Below are positions 33,249 through 44,383 of a stretch of 51,913 bases of DNA, in pieces. Positions within the stretch are counted from its first letter, which is position 1. Every line of letters begins with the position of its first letter. Below the pieces are notes generated by a model. The model saw only the letters and a list, made by a program, of their open reading frames with translations, was not told the origin of the DNA and did not search any database. The position numbers and the translations under genes were made by a program. This stretch comes from Pseudomonas sp. GM18 (lineage in GTDB: Bacteria > Pseudomonadota > Gammaproteobacteria > Pseudomonadales > Pseudomonadaceae): the NCBI RefSeq assembly GCF_000282195.1, contig NZ_AKJT01000006.1:1-51913 (forward strand), read 5' to 3'.

Positions 33249-34286
33249 TTAGTGACGGCTCATTGTCTGGAGCAGTAGGCTCTTGGAGATCGTGCCTTTG
33301 AAAACACCCTGGCGATCCAGCACGGCAACCGGATTAACGGCATTGGCGACGATGTGAAAGACGTCATGAAGTGGGACGTCAGCCTGCAGCGTGGGTGTGG
33401 ACTGATCCATGGCGTAGGGGTGTTCTGCACAAATCTTGGCAACATCGCCAGCCTTCAGGATCTTCGAGGCATCGAAACCTTTGAAGAACGCTTTGACGTA
33501 CTCATTCACCGGGTTGCAAAGCAGCTCTTGTGGGGTACCGATCTGTACCACTCGGCCACCCTCCATAATCGCGATGCGATGGCCGATGCGAATAGCCTCT
33601 TCAATGTCATGCGAGATGAAGATGATGGTGCGATGTTGTTCTGCCTGCAGGCGGATCAATTCGCCCTGCATTTCGCTGCGAATCAATGGGTCGAGAGCAG
33701 AGAAGGCTTCGTCCATCAGCAGGATGGCAGGGTCATTGGCCAGCGCCCGCGCCAAACCTACGCGTTGTTGCATACCGCCAGACAATTGGTGCGGATAGCT
33801 GTATGCGTGCCCTTCGAGCCCCACCTGTTTGAGTGCCTCAAGTGCACGTTTATGCCGCTCGCTCTCTCCGACACCAGAGATTTCCAGACCGAAAGCAACG
33901 TTGTCGATCACACTCATGTGTGGCATCAGCGCAAATGACTGAAACACCATGCTCATGTCTTTGCGACGAACGCCAAGAAGATCTGCGTCCGAAAGGCCAG
34001 TGATTTCTTGTCCGTTAAGATGGATTGTTCCGGAGGTAGGCTCGATCAGTCGGTTGAATAACCGCACCATCGTCGACTTTCCAGAACCGGAAAGCCCCAT
34101 GATGACGAAAATCTCTCCACGTTTTACGGAGAAACTGGCGTTAAAAACGCCAACGACTTGGCCGGTTTTGCTGAAAATTTCATTCTTGTCAGCACCGCGA
34201 GCCAGCATCTCCATCGCGAGCTTCGGCTGAGGGCCAAAGACTTTATAAATATTTTTTACCGAGAGTATCTCGTCACCAAGACTCAT
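33249..34286 (-). CDS. Betaine-type ABC ATPase, ProV-like with CBS region
   Basis: 345 residues. The ProV-type N-terminal extension ([19 protein letters not shown]) precedes Walker [10 protein letters not shown], signature LSGGMQQR, Walker [14 protein letters not shown] and switch His in ISHDIEEA. The C-terminal 80 residues contain one CBS-like region ([21 protein letters not shown]) that in OpuA/ProV senses ionic strength or nucleotides. Walker B has DEAF in place of the common DEPF. First gene of the minus-strand run; its promoter must lie in 34287-34736. Confidence 0.92.
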   Translation of the reverse strand: MSLGDEILSVKNIYKVFGPQPKLAMEMLARGADKNEIFSKTGQVVGVFNASFSVKRGEIFVIMGLSGSGKSTMVRLFNRLIEPTSGTIHLNGQEITGLSDADLLGVRRKDMSMVFQSFALMPHMSVIDNVAFGLEISGVGESERHKRALEALKQVGLEGHAYSYPHQLSGGMQQRVGLARALANDPAILLMDEAFSALDPLIRSEMQGELIRLQAEQHRTIIFISHDIEEAIRIGHRIAIMEGGRVVQIGTPQELLCNPVNEYVKAFFKGFDASKILKAGDVAKICAEHPYAMDQSTPTLQADVPLHDVFHIVANAVNPVAVLDRQGVFKGTISKSLLLQTMSRH

Positions 34287-34314
34287 AACCCCTCCTGTTG
34301 CAATTACGGCGTAA

Positions 34315-34345
34315 GATCAAGAACTTAGGTGTACATGTCTTGATC
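34315..34345. promoter_or_regulatory. Inverted repeat upstream of the proV-like gene
   Basis: GATCAAGA and TCTTGATC form a perfect eight-base inverted repeat separated by 15 bases, ending 29 bases upstream of the proV-like ATG. A dimeric regulator could bind it, for example the nearby LysR or GlxA-like protein. No direct proof. Confidence 0.4.
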
Positions 34346-34528
34346 AGTTAAGACGGTGCTTGTAGGGGCAGTCAAGCTGAGAGAAAGGTTGGGAATTAGT
34401 CATGGTGACCATCCTCTTTATTATGTGATGTTTATTATTTTTGTTTTTGTCGGCGCTGAATTGAGCAGTACCTTGAGAACCAAGTTATTACCTAATAGAG
34501 TCAGCGTCTAACAACATTTATTCTGACC

Positions 34529-34553
34529 AATCAATAACCTCATGTTATCGATT
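34529..34553. promoter_or_regulatory. Palindrome with GTTATCGATT half-site
   Basis: AATCAATAAC and GTTATCGATT are inverted copies (nine of ten positions) around CTCAT. The same GTTATCGATT occurs at 37321-37330 in the other divergent region of this cluster, which suggests a shared regulator. Confidence 0.5.
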
Positions 34554-34736
34554 CTGCGTTGATGTCCATTTTCGATGCCGGCAGTGCCTGTTATTAAGCG
34601 AAGCGCCGTTCCCCCTGTCTTAGACCTTCTCTTTCAGCTACTCTCAAGCGTACGCTCCAGGTGGAATCCTCCCGCCGATCTCATCCCTTAAGGTCCTTTC
34701 CAGGGGCCTCGAACCGGACATTGAATACTCTAGGTT

Positions 34737-35699
34737 ATGGTTAAGCACATCGATCCAGACATGACGTTGCTGAAAATGCCGTCTCTGAAAGCAGTCAAGT
34801 CATTCGTAGCCGCCGCCAAATATCAGAGTTTCACGCGAGCGGCAGAGGCGCTGTGCGTTACTCAGGCGGCAATCAGTCGTCAGATACGGGAGCTTGAAAC
34901 GTACCTTGGGGTTGATCTCTTCAAGAGGGTCGGTCGAGCGGTCGAACTGACTGAGGCCGGCTCCATTTTTTTCGATGCCGCGCAGCTATCCTTCGTAAAC
35001 ATTTCCCAGGCGGCGGAGCGCATCCGCACCAACAATGCAGGCAAGCGCACGCTGACGCTTTGCTGTTCTCCAGCATTTTCGGCTCTTTGGCTAGCAGCCA
35101 AGCTGCCGGGTTTTTTCACTCAGAACGCCGACATCGATCTGAACCTGGTGACCACTCAAAACTTTTTGTCGATGGAGCCCGGTGTAACACCGGACATCTT
35201 CATCACCAAGATGGCCAAGGTTCAGGATGGTTATCGTAGCTATCCGTTGTTTCATGATGTCATCTACCCGGTGTGCACACCTCGATATAAAGAGGAGCAT
35301 CCTGAGCTGTCCAGCCTGGAAGGGTTGCGCGATGGGGTTTTGCTAAATCTCAGCCCCTATGGCAGATCCCAGGTGGCGGAGCACGTCGATTGGGGCGTTT
35401 GGCTGGCTTATCACGATGTCGATATTGAAAAGCGGCCTCACGATAGCCCTCACGTTTTCAATGCAAACGACTACAACCTGGTGATAAGCATGGTGTTGAC
35501 CCACCAGGGAGTAGCTCTTGGATGGAATCATCTGGTTGAAAACCTGATCGAAAACGGATCACTGGTTCGTCCGGTCGAAGAGGAAGTGGTTCTTCATGAG
35601 AGCCAGCACTATCTTACTTTTCGTGAAGACCGGGTGAATGATGAAGCGTGTTGTCGACTACGAGACTGGATTCTCGCGCAGTTCTCAAAAGCCGTTTGA
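34737..35699 (+). CDS. LysR-family transcriptional regulator
   Basis: 320 residues: an N-terminal winged helix-turn-helix (about 18-77, FTRAAEALCVTQAAISRQI) and a type 2 periplasmic-binding-like effector domain, GcvA-like in the start MPSLKAVKSFVAAAKYQSF. Start at ATG 34737; a later ATG at 34761 is possible. It is divergent from the importer run on the left and converges on the Rieske oxygenase gene on the right. It is the best candidate to read the TTATCRAT motifs in both neighbouring control regions. Between its stop and the oxygenase stop lie 136 bases with no clear terminator. Confidence 0.9.
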   Translation: MVKHIDPDMTLLKMPSLKAVKSFVAAAKYQSFTRAAEALCVTQAAISRQIRELETYLGVDLFKRVGRAVELTEAGSIFFDAAQLSFVNISQAAERIRTNNAGKRTLTLCCSPAFSALWLAAKLPGFFTQNADIDLNLVTTQNFLSMEPGVTPDIFITKMAKVQDGYRSYPLFHDVIYPVCTPRYKEEHPELSSLEGLRDGVLLNLSPYGRSQVAEHVDWGVWLAYHDVDIEKRPHDSPHVFNANDYNLVISMVLTHQGVALGWNHLVENLIENGSLVRPVEEEVVLHESQHYLTFREDRVNDEACCRLRDWILAQFSKAV

Positions 35700-35835
35700 A
35701 CGGTACTGACGGCGGCGGGAATTTTTACGCCGACAAGGGGAGGGTGTAAGAAGACACCGCTCGCAATGTTCGAAGAAAAAACAAAGGTAGGCCGGTGGTG
35801 ATAATTCGTGGTTCTCACCACCGGCAGTGTTGCCC

Positions 35836-37071
35836 TTACCCGACAGACCTTAACGGGATCGTGTCATTGAGTTGCTCAAGCATCGTTTTGCAGTACCAAT
35901 CATCAAACTGACACACGCCAATTTCGCTGGCCACCGATAACGGCCCTGGCTCGTAAGCTGGAGAGTTAACCCCGACCTGTGCGCCTTCGACCAATGTGCG
36001 GTCTTGATCATTGGTGGCAAGCCAAACCTTGGTGAGTCGATCGAGATCGTAGTCGACACCTTCCTGTGCGTCTTTCTTAACAATCCATTTCGTAGTGACC
36101 ATCGTCTCGTTCGGGCCGAGAGGCAGGACGCGGAAGCTCAGCGCGTGATCACCCAGAAAGTGGTTCCAGGTCGATGGGTAATTGAAATAAAGCAGGGCAC
36201 CGATGTTGGCTTCACCCGTGGTGTCCAACCGGCCTGATACCGCAGGCTTGCCATCCATCGTGTAGCTGACGGCCCCTGAAAACAGTGGTATGCGAGTCAT
36301 TCGGAAACGACCATCCTCGTCCATGACCAGTCGGCTAGGCAGGCCTGCCGCTTCGCAGCGATCCCAATGCTCCTTGAGTTCGAGATCCTCATCACCGCCA
36401 GCGCCGCCCACTGATGGGTTGTCCACGAATGAGTGCATCAATTCCGGGTGGGTAAAATCGCAGTGGTAGCACTCGCGGTTGTTCTCGAAAACCAGTTTCC
36501 AGTTTCCCTTCTCGATGATGTTCGACTCGAACGCGACTTTGCAATCATCCAGGTTATGAGGCGCAACGAAAGGAGTCAGAGCTTTTCTGAATGATGAAAA
36601 ATCAGGGGCTACGTCAGCTACGCATACATAGATGTAGCTCTCGACTACCTCACAATGGACGGGTTTCAGCCCATGCTGAGACTTGTCGAAATCGTCCCCC
36701 ATGTTCCCGGCGAAAAGCAGTTTACCGTCCAGCTCGAATGTCCATTTGTGGTAAGGGCATACCAGCTTGGCGACCTTGCCGCTGGCTTCCGGACAGACCT
36801 TGGAGCCGCGGTGGCGACAAGCGTTGTGGAATGCACGAATCTGTTTATCTGCGCCACGGACGACGGCGACGGGATAATCGCCGACTTGCAGCGACAGGTA
36901 CTGGCCCGACTTTTCCAGCTCAAATGTATGCCCTGCGAAGATCCAGCTTTTGTGCCAAATCTGTTCCAGATCCTGCCGATAGACGTCTGGGTTGCTATAA
37001 AGGGCACCCGGCAGCGCATGGTCAGGTTTGCGCTGCGCAATAAGATTTGAAACTGCCGATTTAGTGCTCAC
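35836..37071 (-). CDS. Rieske non-heme iron oxygenase, betaine demethylase type
   Basis: 411 residues. The Rieske [2Fe-2S] ligands are Cys85-x-His87 (NACRHRGS) and Cys105-x2-His108 (LVCPYHKW). The mononuclear iron site follows in ENNRECYHCDFTHPE with His203 and His208. The long ring-hydroxylating alpha-subunit form with ECYHC is shared with GbcA (glycine betaine) and stachydrine demethylases, which remove an N-methyl group as formaldehyde. A GTG start at 37071 is supported by GGAG ten bases upstream. No reductase subunit is adjacent, so it must borrow an electron donor. Its substrate is probably the betaine taken in by the nearby importers. Confidence 0.85.
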   Translation of the reverse strand: MSTKSAVSNLIAQRKPDHALPGALYSNPDVYRQDLEQIWHKSWIFAGHTFELEKSGQYLSLQVGDYPVAVVRGADKQIRAFHNACRHRGSKVCPEASGKVAKLVCPYHKWTFELDGKLLFAGNMGDDFDKSQHGLKPVHCEVVESYIYVCVADVAPDFSSFRKALTPFVAPHNLDDCKVAFESNIIEKGNWKLVFENNRECYHCDFTHPELMHSFVDNPSVGGAGGDEDLELKEHWDRCEAAGLPSRLVMDEDGRFRMTRIPLFSGAVSYTMDGKPAVSGRLDTTGEANIGALLYFNYPSTWNHFLGDHALSFRVLPLGPNETMVTTKWIVKKDAQEGVDYDLDRLTKVWLATNDQDRTLVEGAQVGVNSPAYEPGPLSVASEIGVCQFDDWYCKTMLEQLNDTIPLRSVG

Positions 37072-37659
37072 GGTCAACACACTCCAAAAACCAGGGGGGG
37101 GCGACACGTTCAGTCGGCTCAGGTCAGTGAGGCTAAACGGTCTTTGAGTTCGTTTCTACAGCGTTTAAATCGAGCTTGGGCAAACGGGTCGCCAATATGG
37201 ACGGTCGTACCCGGAAGTCTTCAAGCGCTAATTCACCGGTAAAATATCGCTGTTCTAAAGACTACGTCGGCAATCACACCCCAACAAGAAACTTTTCCGC
37301 TTATCAATGCATAAACAAATGTTATCGATTGATAACTGAGCTATGAGGGAAAAATCGTAATATGTTGAATTTAAAGAGAAAATAATTTTTCTTCCTCGGC
37401 TCTATATCGCCTTAAAGATGCATGCGCGAGAAATACACGCTATTGACCACTCTATTGCCCCATGCGAGTCTGAATTCAACAGTTAACGGTGCCTGGCAGC
37501 AAAACAACCTCTTTTAGAGGTCGAAAGTGCGGTAATTGATCTCGTGTTTGAATGCTGGCAACAGTCCCGTGAAAACATGGAAATTTTTATTGCGCCTCAA
37601 GGCATCAAGGCTGACGCGCTCGTTGATCTTCCACGTAACTCGCATTCGGAGAATTTATC
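37072..37659. promoter_or_regulatory. Divergent control region between Rieske and DapA-family genes
   Basis: 588 bases without a recognisable gene, AT-rich in its central part (37300-37400). It contains the TTATCRAT cluster at 37301-37336. Promoters of the oxygenase gene (minus) and the catabolic cluster (plus) must be here. Its length leaves room for several regulator sites or a small RNA, but I saw no terminator that would support an RNA gene. Confidence 0.55.
37301..37336. promoter_or_regulatory. Cluster of TTATCRAT motifs
   Basis: TTATCAAT at 37301-37308, then GTTATCGATTGATAAC (37321-37336), a perfect palindrome with GTTATC/GATAAC arms. The second motif starts 21 bases after the first, two helical turns, as for a regulator contacting one face of DNA. 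Confidence 0.5.
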
Positions 37660-38563
37660 TTGAAATTTGAAGGTATTTATACGCCAGCAGTAACTCCTCA
37701 TAAACCTGACGGGGAGATCGACTGGAGTGTGTACTCGGAAGTTTTGGAGTCGCTGATTGAGGCGAAGGTACACGGCATTATTATCGGCGGGTCGACCGGC
37801 GAATATTATGCGCAGACTTCAGAAGAGCGTACTGAGCTCGCCGCTTATGCGAAAGATGTCATTGGCACGCGGACGCAGCTGATCATCAGCACCGGCGCGA
37901 TTCGCACTGAAGATTCTGTTCAGTACGCGAAAGATGCCAAGGCTATCAATGCGGACGCCATTCTTGTCACTTCTCCGCCGTATGCGTTGCCGACGTCCGA
38001 GGAAAACGCGATCCACGCCCTGACCATTGATCGCGCGGCCAATCTGCCGATCATGCTTTACAACTACCCGGGGCGCATGTGCGTTTCTATGGACGCGGAC
38101 TATTTCACCCGTGTGAGCCAATCGAAAAACGTCGTGGCCATCAAGGAAAGTTCCGGCGACATGGGGCAAGTGCATCTGCTCGCTCGCGAGTTTCCGAATA
38201 TCGCACTGTCATGCGGATGGGACGATCAAGCGCTGGAGTTTTTTGCCTGGGGCGCCAGAAGTTGGGTCTGTGCGGGATCGAACTTCCTGCCGAGGGAGCA
38301 CGTAGCGCTTTATGAGGCGTGCGTGATCGAAAAGAACTTCGACAAGGGCCGCCAGATCATGTCAGCAATGATGCCGCTGATGAATGCGCTGGATGGCGGC
38401 AAGTTCGTGCAGTCGATCAAGTACGGTTGCGAGCTTAACGGACTGAAAGTAGGGGATGTGCGGTTGCCGCTCCAGCCGCTTCATGCCGAAGAAAAGCAAA
38501 GCCTTGCCTCGGTCATCGCCGAACTTAAACGCAACGTAGCCAACATCACTTCGGGAGCCAGCC

Positions 38564-38571
<8 letters not shown>
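37660..38571 (+). CDS. DapA-family (dihydrodipicolinate synthase-like) aldolase/deaminase
   Basis: 303 residues of the Schiff-base class I aldolase family: IIGGSTGEY (43-49), Tyr134 in LYNYPGR and Schiff-base Lys162 in VAIKESSGD. Members include N-acetylneuraminate lyase, KDG aldolase and the pyrroline-4-hydroxy-2-carboxylate deaminase of hydroxyproline breakdown. The start is a TTG at 37660 with a strong GGAG site; no ATG lies close by. The stop overlaps the aldehyde dehydrogenase start by eight bases. First gene of the plus-strand catabolic operon. The real substrate is open. Confidence 0.87.
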
Positions 38572-40077
<1,506 letters not shown>

Positions 40078-40081
<4 letters not shown>

Positions 40082-41424
40082 GCACCCATACCATCAAGCG
40101 CCTGCCGGTAGACACCGGGGTTTCAGGTTGGGAGGCGATTTCCGCACGCACTGCGCCTGTCCGCATGCTTGATGGAAACGTGTCGGCGGATTGGCTGATT
40201 ATCGGTGCCGGTTTTGCCGGCCTTTCTGCCGCTCGCAGGCTTTCGCAGTTACACCCGGGTGACAGCATTGTTGTGGTCGATGCTCATGAAGTTGCCAAGG
40301 GGCCAGCAGGCAGAAACTCTGGCTTCATGATCGATGTGCCACACAGTTTGTCGTCCGGGGAGTATTCCGTTGCCAGTGAGTCCGCAACCGCTCTGGAAAT
40401 CACGCAAAATCGTTTCGCGATTGATTTTGCCGCACAAGCCGCACGCGAGTACGGCATGTCCGCAGACACCTTTGACCCTTCAGGGAAGATCAACGCTGCC
40501 GCCACTGAGCGTGGATTAAAGCTGAACGTCAATTACGCCAAATCCCTTGAGCGCATTGGCGAAAAGTTCGAGATGTTTGATGCAGTGCAAATGCGTGAAA
40601 TCACGGGGTCCACTTATTACCAGGGTGGGATCTATACCCCCGGCGCAGTGTTGATTCAACCCGCACAATACATCAGAGACCTGGCAGCAGGGCTGGAAGG
40701 GAAAATCACTCTCTTTGAGCGCTCTCCAATTATTGAATTGTCGAAGCGGGGTAGCGGCTGGACAGCTCGGTCTCATCGCGGGGTTGTTAATGCGCCCAAG
40801 ATCATTCTGGCGGTCAACGGCCACATTGAAGACTTTGGTCATTATCAAGGGCGCCTGCTGCACGTCTTTACGTACGCCTCCATGACGGCAGCGTACAGTG
40901 ATGACGCATTCAAGAAAGACGTGCCGGGTAAAGCCAAGTGGGCATTGTTGCCGGCTGATCCCATGGGAGCGACCGTTCGCAAGATCTCTTCAGACGGTCT
41001 CTCACGTATCGTCATCCGGACAAAGTTCACCTATGACCCGAGTATCCAGGTCACTCCAGAGCGTGTAGCTACGGTTGCCAAAGAGCAGCGACATTCCTTG
41101 GATGCACGCTTTCCAGAACTGAAATCCACTCCGTTGGAGTTCAGCTGGGCCGGTCGTCTGTGTTTGAGCCGTAACAGCGCCGCTGCATTTGGCGAGATCG
41201 AAGAAAATCTCTATTCGGCTTGCTGCGAAAATGGGTTGGGAACGGTCAAGAGTACCCTCGCAGGTGTGATGGCGGCGGAGTTGGCTTCGGGTACACGTTC
41301 TGATTTTCTGGATAGTTTCAGTCACGCGCCAGGACCCAGCAGGCTACCCCCCAAAATAATAACGAAGCTGGGCGTCAGTTCGGTCATTCGTTGGCATGAG
41401 TTTTGGGCCGGGCGAGAAGGTTAA
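40078..41424 (+). CDS. FAD-dependent oxidoreductase (DAO family)
   Basis: 448 residues. An N-terminal lead of about 35 residues precedes the FAD-binding WLIIGAGFAGLSAARRL, and the GPAGRNSGFM loop is typical of D-amino-acid, sarcosine or gamma-glutamylputrescine oxidase relatives. No signal peptide. It probably oxidises the C-N bond of an amino acid or N-methyl amino acid. ATG at 40078 overlaps the aldehyde dehydrogenase stop (ATGA). It is followed by 68 bases with a small imperfect hairpin at about 41442-41462, then the importer genes. Confidence 0.88.
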
Positions 41425-41492
41425 CAAGTTTAAGTTGTCGGCTTTTCCTGGAAAGGCCGTTTAATAAGTCACTAATAAGAACGGATTAATCC

Positions 41493-42344
41493 ATGAAGAA
41501 TATTTGGAAGGCATTCTGCGCGCTCGCGCTTGTGGGCATGATGAGTTTGCAGGCACAGGCAGAAGAAAAAACCATCGTAATGGGGACTATGTCCTGGGAG
41601 GACTTGGTGCCCATTACCGGCATAACCAAGAAAGTACTTGAGAACGCGGGGTACACCGTAAAAGTCGTGGAGTTTTCCGAGTGGGGTATCGCCTATGCTG
41701 CACTCAGCAAAGGGGATGTTCAGGTGTTGGCATCCCAGACTGATTACGCTGCAGCCGATTACTGGAAAAAGAACAAAAACAAAATCGAGAAGCTGTCGCC
41801 GGTCTCCTATGGTCTTTATCAGGGTATGGCAGTACCCAGTTACGTAGATATCGATTCCATTGAACAGCTGAACGCAAACTCGGAAAAACTGGGGAATAGA
41901 ATCATTGGCATCGAGCCGGGTTCGGGTTTGATGAGTGATGCGAACAATGTCGTCAAAGCGTATGACATCAAGCTCAAGCTGGTCGAAGGCAGTACTTCCG
42001 CAATGACCGCGGCTTTAAAGTCGGCAGTCGACCGCAAGGAATGGGTGGCGGTAACCGTCTGGGATCCTTCATGGATGACCAAGAAGTTTGATCTCAAGTT
42101 CCTGAAAGATCCAAAAGGGATCTTCCCGCCATTGCAGGGTTATTACTGGATCGGTCACAAAGGCTTCGCCGAAGCCAATCCGCGTGCGCGCGAACTGATG
42201 GCCAGTGTTTATGTGCCCATCACGGACATCACTGCGATGAATGCCGAAGTCAAGGATGGCAAGACCATGGATGAGGCCATCAAGGGCTGGGTAGATGGCC
42301 ATACAGAACTTGTAAGTCGTTGGGGAAATATCAAGAACTATTGA
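41493..42344 (+). CDS. Betaine-type ABC binding protein, OpuAC family
   Basis: 283 residues with a signal peptide (AFCALALVGMMSLQAQA, cut before EEKT). The family is that of quaternary-amine binding proteins, but it is shorter than ProX and lacks its cysteine loop. Aromatic ligand-cage candidates are in TMSWEDLV, FSEWGIAYA, SQTDYAAADYW and VWDPSWM. It is distinct from the ProX-like protein at 31125-32168, so the cell has two importers of different specificity here. It leads the importer part of the operon. Confidence 0.9.
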   Translation: MKNIWKAFCALALVGMMSLQAQAEEKTIVMGTMSWEDLVPITGITKKVLENAGYTVKVVEFSEWGIAYAALSKGDVQVLASQTDYAAADYWKKNKNKIEKLSPVSYGLYQGMAVPSYVDIDSIEQLNANSEKLGNRIIGIEPGSGLMSDANNVVKAYDIKLKLVEGSTSAMTAALKSAVDRKEWVAVTVWDPSWMTKKFDLKFLKDPKGIFPPLQGYYWIGHKGFAEANPRARELMASVYVPITDITAMNAEVKDGKTMDEAIKGWVDGHTELVSRWGNIKNY

Positions 42345-42407
42345 GTTTTGTTTGTTTGCCACTGCCGCCCTTTGATTAATTAGAGAAGCCAGCAAACAAC
42401 TGGTTCG

Positions 42408-43538
42408 ATGGATTGCGAAATGACGATGGCTACAATTAATACTGACGAAGTGCTGGTGGATTGCCAGTCGGTTTGGAAAATCTTCGGTAAAAATGCACCG
42501 GCAGCCATGGACGCTGTTGTTCAGCAGGGTCTTTCAAAGACCCAGATCCTGCAAAACTACGGCTGCGTGGTCGGGGTTTCCGATGTCAGTCTCCAGGTTC
42601 GCCGGGGGGAAATCTTTTGCATCATGGGTTTGTCCGGCAGTGGCAAATCCACCCTGATAAGGCTGCTCAACAAGCTGATCACCCCGAGTTCGGGGAAAGT
42701 GCTGGTCAAAGGCAAGGACGTTTCTTCCTTGTCGCCCGCACAGCTGCGAGAGGTGAGGGCGCGTCACATCGGTATGGTCTTTCAGAGCGTTGCCTTGCTG
42801 CCCAACCGTACGGTTCTGGAGAACACGGCATTTGGGTTGGAAGTGCAGGGCGTGGGCAAGGCCGAACGTTACAACGTGGCCGAGCAGGCGCTGGCGAAGG
42901 TTGGTTTGAGCGAGTGGACTTCACGCTATCCAAGCGAGCTGTCCGGGGGCATGCAGCAGCGAGTCGGGCTGGCACGTGCACTCACTGCCGACCCGGAAGT
43001 CATTCTGATGGATGAGCCGTTCAGTGCGCTTGATCCGCTGATTCGCCGGCAGTTGCAGGATGAGTTCCGCCAGCTCACCAAGGAGCTGGGCAAATCTGCG
43101 GTCTTCATTACCCACGACCTGGACGAGGCCATCCGCATCGGTGACCGCATCGCGATCATGAAAGATGGCGCCATCATTCAGGTCGGCACCGCCGAGGAGA
43201 TCGTGCTCAATCCGGCTGACGACTACGTGGCGGAATTTGTCGCCGGCATTTCCCGATTGCATCTGGTGAAGGCTCACTCGGTCATGACGTCTGTCCAGGC
43301 CTACAAGGCAGCACACCCGACTTGCGACATCACCAGGCTCACCAAAACCACGCTTGACGCCGATATCAATGAGCTTATCGGATTGACGATGAAGTCCGAG
43401 CGCGACGCGCTTGCCGTCGTCGATAACGGAACAGTTGCAGGGATCATTACGCCCCGTGATCTGCTGCGTGGCGTTCAAGGCATTCCCAACGAATTGGCGC
43501 CATTACCAACCGTCAATGCGATGGAGGCGTCGGCATGA
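42408..43538 (+). CDS. Betaine-type ABC ATPase, ProV-like
   Basis: 376 residues. The ProV extension (AAMDAVVQQGLSKTQILQNYG) precedes Walker [10 protein letters not shown], signature LSGGMQQR, Walker B VILMDEPFSALDP and switch His in ITHDLDEA. A C-terminal CBS-like region (DINELIGLTMKSERDALAVVDNG) follows. The start is uncertain: ATGs at 42408, 42420 and 42426 are all in frame, none with a strong ribosome site. Its stop overlaps the next permease start (ATGA). Confidence 0.92.
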   Translation: MDCEMTMATINTDEVLVDCQSVWKIFGKNAPAAMDAVVQQGLSKTQILQNYGCVVGVSDVSLQVRRGEIFCIMGLSGSGKSTLIRLLNKLITPSSGKVLVKGKDVSSLSPAQLREVRARHIGMVFQSVALLPNRTVLENTAFGLEVQGVGKAERYNVAEQALAKVGLSEWTSRYPSELSGGMQQRVGLARALTADPEVILMDEPFSALDPLIRRQLQDEFRQLTKELGKSAVFITHDLDEAIRIGDRIAIMKDGAIIQVGTAEEIVLNPADDYVAEFVAGISRLHLVKAHSVMTSVQAYKAAHPTCDITRLTKTTLDADINELIGLTMKSERDALAVVDNGTVAGIITPRDLLRGVQGIPNELAPLPTVNAMEASA

Positions 43539-44383
43539 GCACGCCGGATTTTTCTAGCCAGTTTGATACCTCCATTGATACAGGACTGGAATGGCTTTCG
43601 GATAACGGCGAGTTCGTGTTCGATGCCGTCAATGCGGTGTTGAAGGGTATTTACGAGGGCGTGCTGTGGTGTATCGCCTATCCACCGCATTACGTCGTAG
43701 CGATGGTCATGGCGTTGATTGGCTGGCGTGTTGCCGGCGTTCGCTTTGCGATTCTCGCCGGTCTGGCCTTGTTGTTTTGCGACATCATTGGTTTGTGGCC
43801 AGAGACGGTCAGCACGCTTGCCCTGGTGCTCACAGCCACCGTGCTGGCACTGGCTGTCGCCATTCCGCTGGGAGTCATCGCTGGTCTGGCGCCTGCCTTT
43901 GATCGTGTGGTTGATCCTTGTCTGGATTTGATTCAGACGATGCCGCCTTATATCTACCTGCTACCGGCCATTGCGCTGCTCGGCTACGGCCCGGCCACGG
44001 CGCTGTTGGCGACTTTTATCGTCGCGCTTCCCCCGGCTCTACGACTGACCTCCCTGGGGATTCGTATGACGCCAAGGGAGTTCATCGAGTTGGGAGATGC
44101 CAGCGGCGTCACCGCAATGCAGATGTTTTTCAAGATCCGCTTACCGTTCGCCATGCCTAGCATTATGGCCGGCGTTAACCAAAGCCTGATGATGGCGTTC
44201 GGCATGGTGGTCATCGCCGGCATCGTGGGTTCGGGTGGTTTGGGCGAGGCGATCTACGGTTCCATCCGTACACTGGATATCGCCAAGTCGATCAACGCGG
44301 CCATCGCTATCGTCATTCTGACCATGATTCTGGATCGTCTGGCGCAGAGCGCTGCACGGACGCGGGTGGGGGCTTGCCAATGA
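43535..44383 (+). CDS. Betaine-type ABC permease 1
   Basis: 282 residues with about six membrane helices and a ProW-like N-terminal amphipathic part. The coupling loop is FIELGDASGVTAMQMFFKIRLPFAMPSIMAGVNQS. It differs clearly from permease 2, which overlaps it by four bases, so this importer probably forms a heterodimeric channel. Confidence 0.9.
   Translation: MSTPDFSSQFDTSIDTGLEWLSDNGEFVFDAVNAVLKGIYEGVLWCIAYPPHYVVAMVMALIGWRVAGVRFAILAGLALLFCDIIGLWPETVSTLALVLTATVLALAVAIPLGVIAGLAPAFDRVVDPCLDLIQTMPPYIYLLPAIALLGYGPATALLATFIVALPPALRLTSLGIRMTPREFIELGDASGVTAMQMFFKIRLPFAMPSIMAGVNQSLMMAFGMVVIAGIVGSGGLGEAIYGSIRTLDIAKSINAAIAIVILTMILDRLAQSAARTRVGACQ

Larger units (their letters stand above)
34287..34736. 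promoter_or_regulatory. Divergent control region between proV-like and LysR genes
   Basis: 450 bases without a gene, clearly more AT-rich than the flanking coding sequence. It holds the inverted repeat at 34315-34345 and the AATCAATAAC/GTTATCGATT palindrome at 34529-34553. No terminator and no RNA gene were recognised. Promoters for both the minus-strand importer run and the LysR gene should be here; I could not pick -35/-10 boxes with confidence. Confidence 0.6.

Noticed and set aside
37072..37659. Small RNA gene in the long divergent gap
   Set aside because: No hairpin with a T-run was seen, so nothing supports a defined transcript end.
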